From Enterococcus thailandicus (GTDB lineage Bacteria > Bacillota > Bacilli > Lactobacillales > Enterococcaceae), in NCBI RefSeq assembly GCF_001886265.1, contig NZ_JXLE01000001.1, positions 1-64,000 of the forward strand: a stretch of DNA of 64,000 nucleotides, given 5' to 3'. Position 1 is the stretch's first letter, and each line of letters opens with the position of its first letter. Position numbers and translations under genes: made by a program. Under the pieces are notes generated by a model that did not search any database, had not been told where the DNA came from, and saw only the letters and a program-made list of their open reading frames with translations. Shown here in pieces: positions 63,867 through 64,000 of the stretch.

Positions 63867-64000
63867 TTGTTCAAAAATTATCGTTTGTTGTTAAAAAAAG
63901 AATTTTCAGGGTATGATTTAGCAAAGTTTCAAAAAGATTTGTTGGCAGGTGTAACTGTTGCAGCAGTTGCTTTGCCTCTTGCGTTAGCGTTCGGGGTTTC
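63867..64000 (+). CDS. SulP-family anion transporter, N-terminal part (cut by window end)
   Basis: A TTG start lies 8 nt after AAGGAG. The visible 44 residues include DLLAGVTVAAVALPLALAFG, the hallmark first transmembrane region of SulP/SLC26 transporters (sulfate, bicarbonate or similar anions). The remainder is outside the window, so substrate class and any STAS domain cannot be judged. Confidence 0.8.
   Translation, partial: MFKNYRLLLKKEFSGYDLAKFQKDLLAGVTVAAVALPLALAFGV

Overview
The window looks like a chromosomal segment of an Enterococcus, most likely of the E. faecium/hirae/durans group. I infer this from the low G+C, the dltX-A-B-C-D operon, the dnaX-ybaB-recR-tmk-darA-holB-ricT-yabA-rsmI block, a PrfA/Ers-like regulator, a GH85 lipoprotein and the codon and RBS style. 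The species call is inference; no database was searched.

Layout. (1) 1-1080: two successive pairs of a secreted Gly-rich protein and a tiny two-helix membrane protein, bacteriocin/immunity-like in layout. (2) 1080-13050: an accessory island. It opens with a decayed transposase tail and a truncated phage-type integrase. A candidate structured RNA and a helicase/nuclease follow, then SIR2 + HerA (a known anti-phage pair), two sister proteins with a nuclease-like N-terminus and a shared 'GDPFW' C-terminus, and a three-gene module of unknown function ending in a frameshifted PD-(D/E)XK nuclease. Related intergenic repeats at 8237, 10083 and 12813 separate the modules, so the island reads as cassettes accreted at one target sequence. 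(3) 13200-18200: GH85 endoglycosidase lipoprotein, SdpI-like membrane protein, VOC protein, sugar acetyltransferase. (4) 18278-20620: MFS transporter and small protein divergent from a PrfA-type regulator, with a near-perfect PrfA box between them. (5) 21000-25300: PTS IIC with GH1 phospho-glycosidase and a BadF-type kinase. (6) 25340-28600: TPM/zinc-ribbon/SPFH membrane-stress operon (YdjGHI-like). (7) 28819-37365: replication and repair housekeeping genes. (8) 37780-43680: glucuronate operon uxuB-uxuA-uxaC-transporter with a consensus promoter and palindromic operators. (9) 43760-46800: anaerobic ribonucleotide reductase nrdD/nrdG with two NrdR-like boxes. (10) 46997-54580: Bce-type ABC transporter and the dlt D-alanylation operon, both relevant to cationic peptide resistance. 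(11) 54844-64000: peptidase, lipoate ligase, a divergent pair of apparent pseudo-enzymes (histidine-kinase-like and SipW-like), O-methyltransferase, tRNA-Arg(TCT), a frameshifted GNAT gene, a DUF1697 gene and the start of a SulP transporter.

A family of 115-nt intergenic hairpin repeats, spaced exactly 120 nt apart when in tandem, occurs at 20621, 37372 and, diverged, 54595. The most interesting unexplained material is the cassette array at 8237-12965: its bounding repeats, the paired GDPFW proteins and the three-gene module interrupted at an A9 tract.
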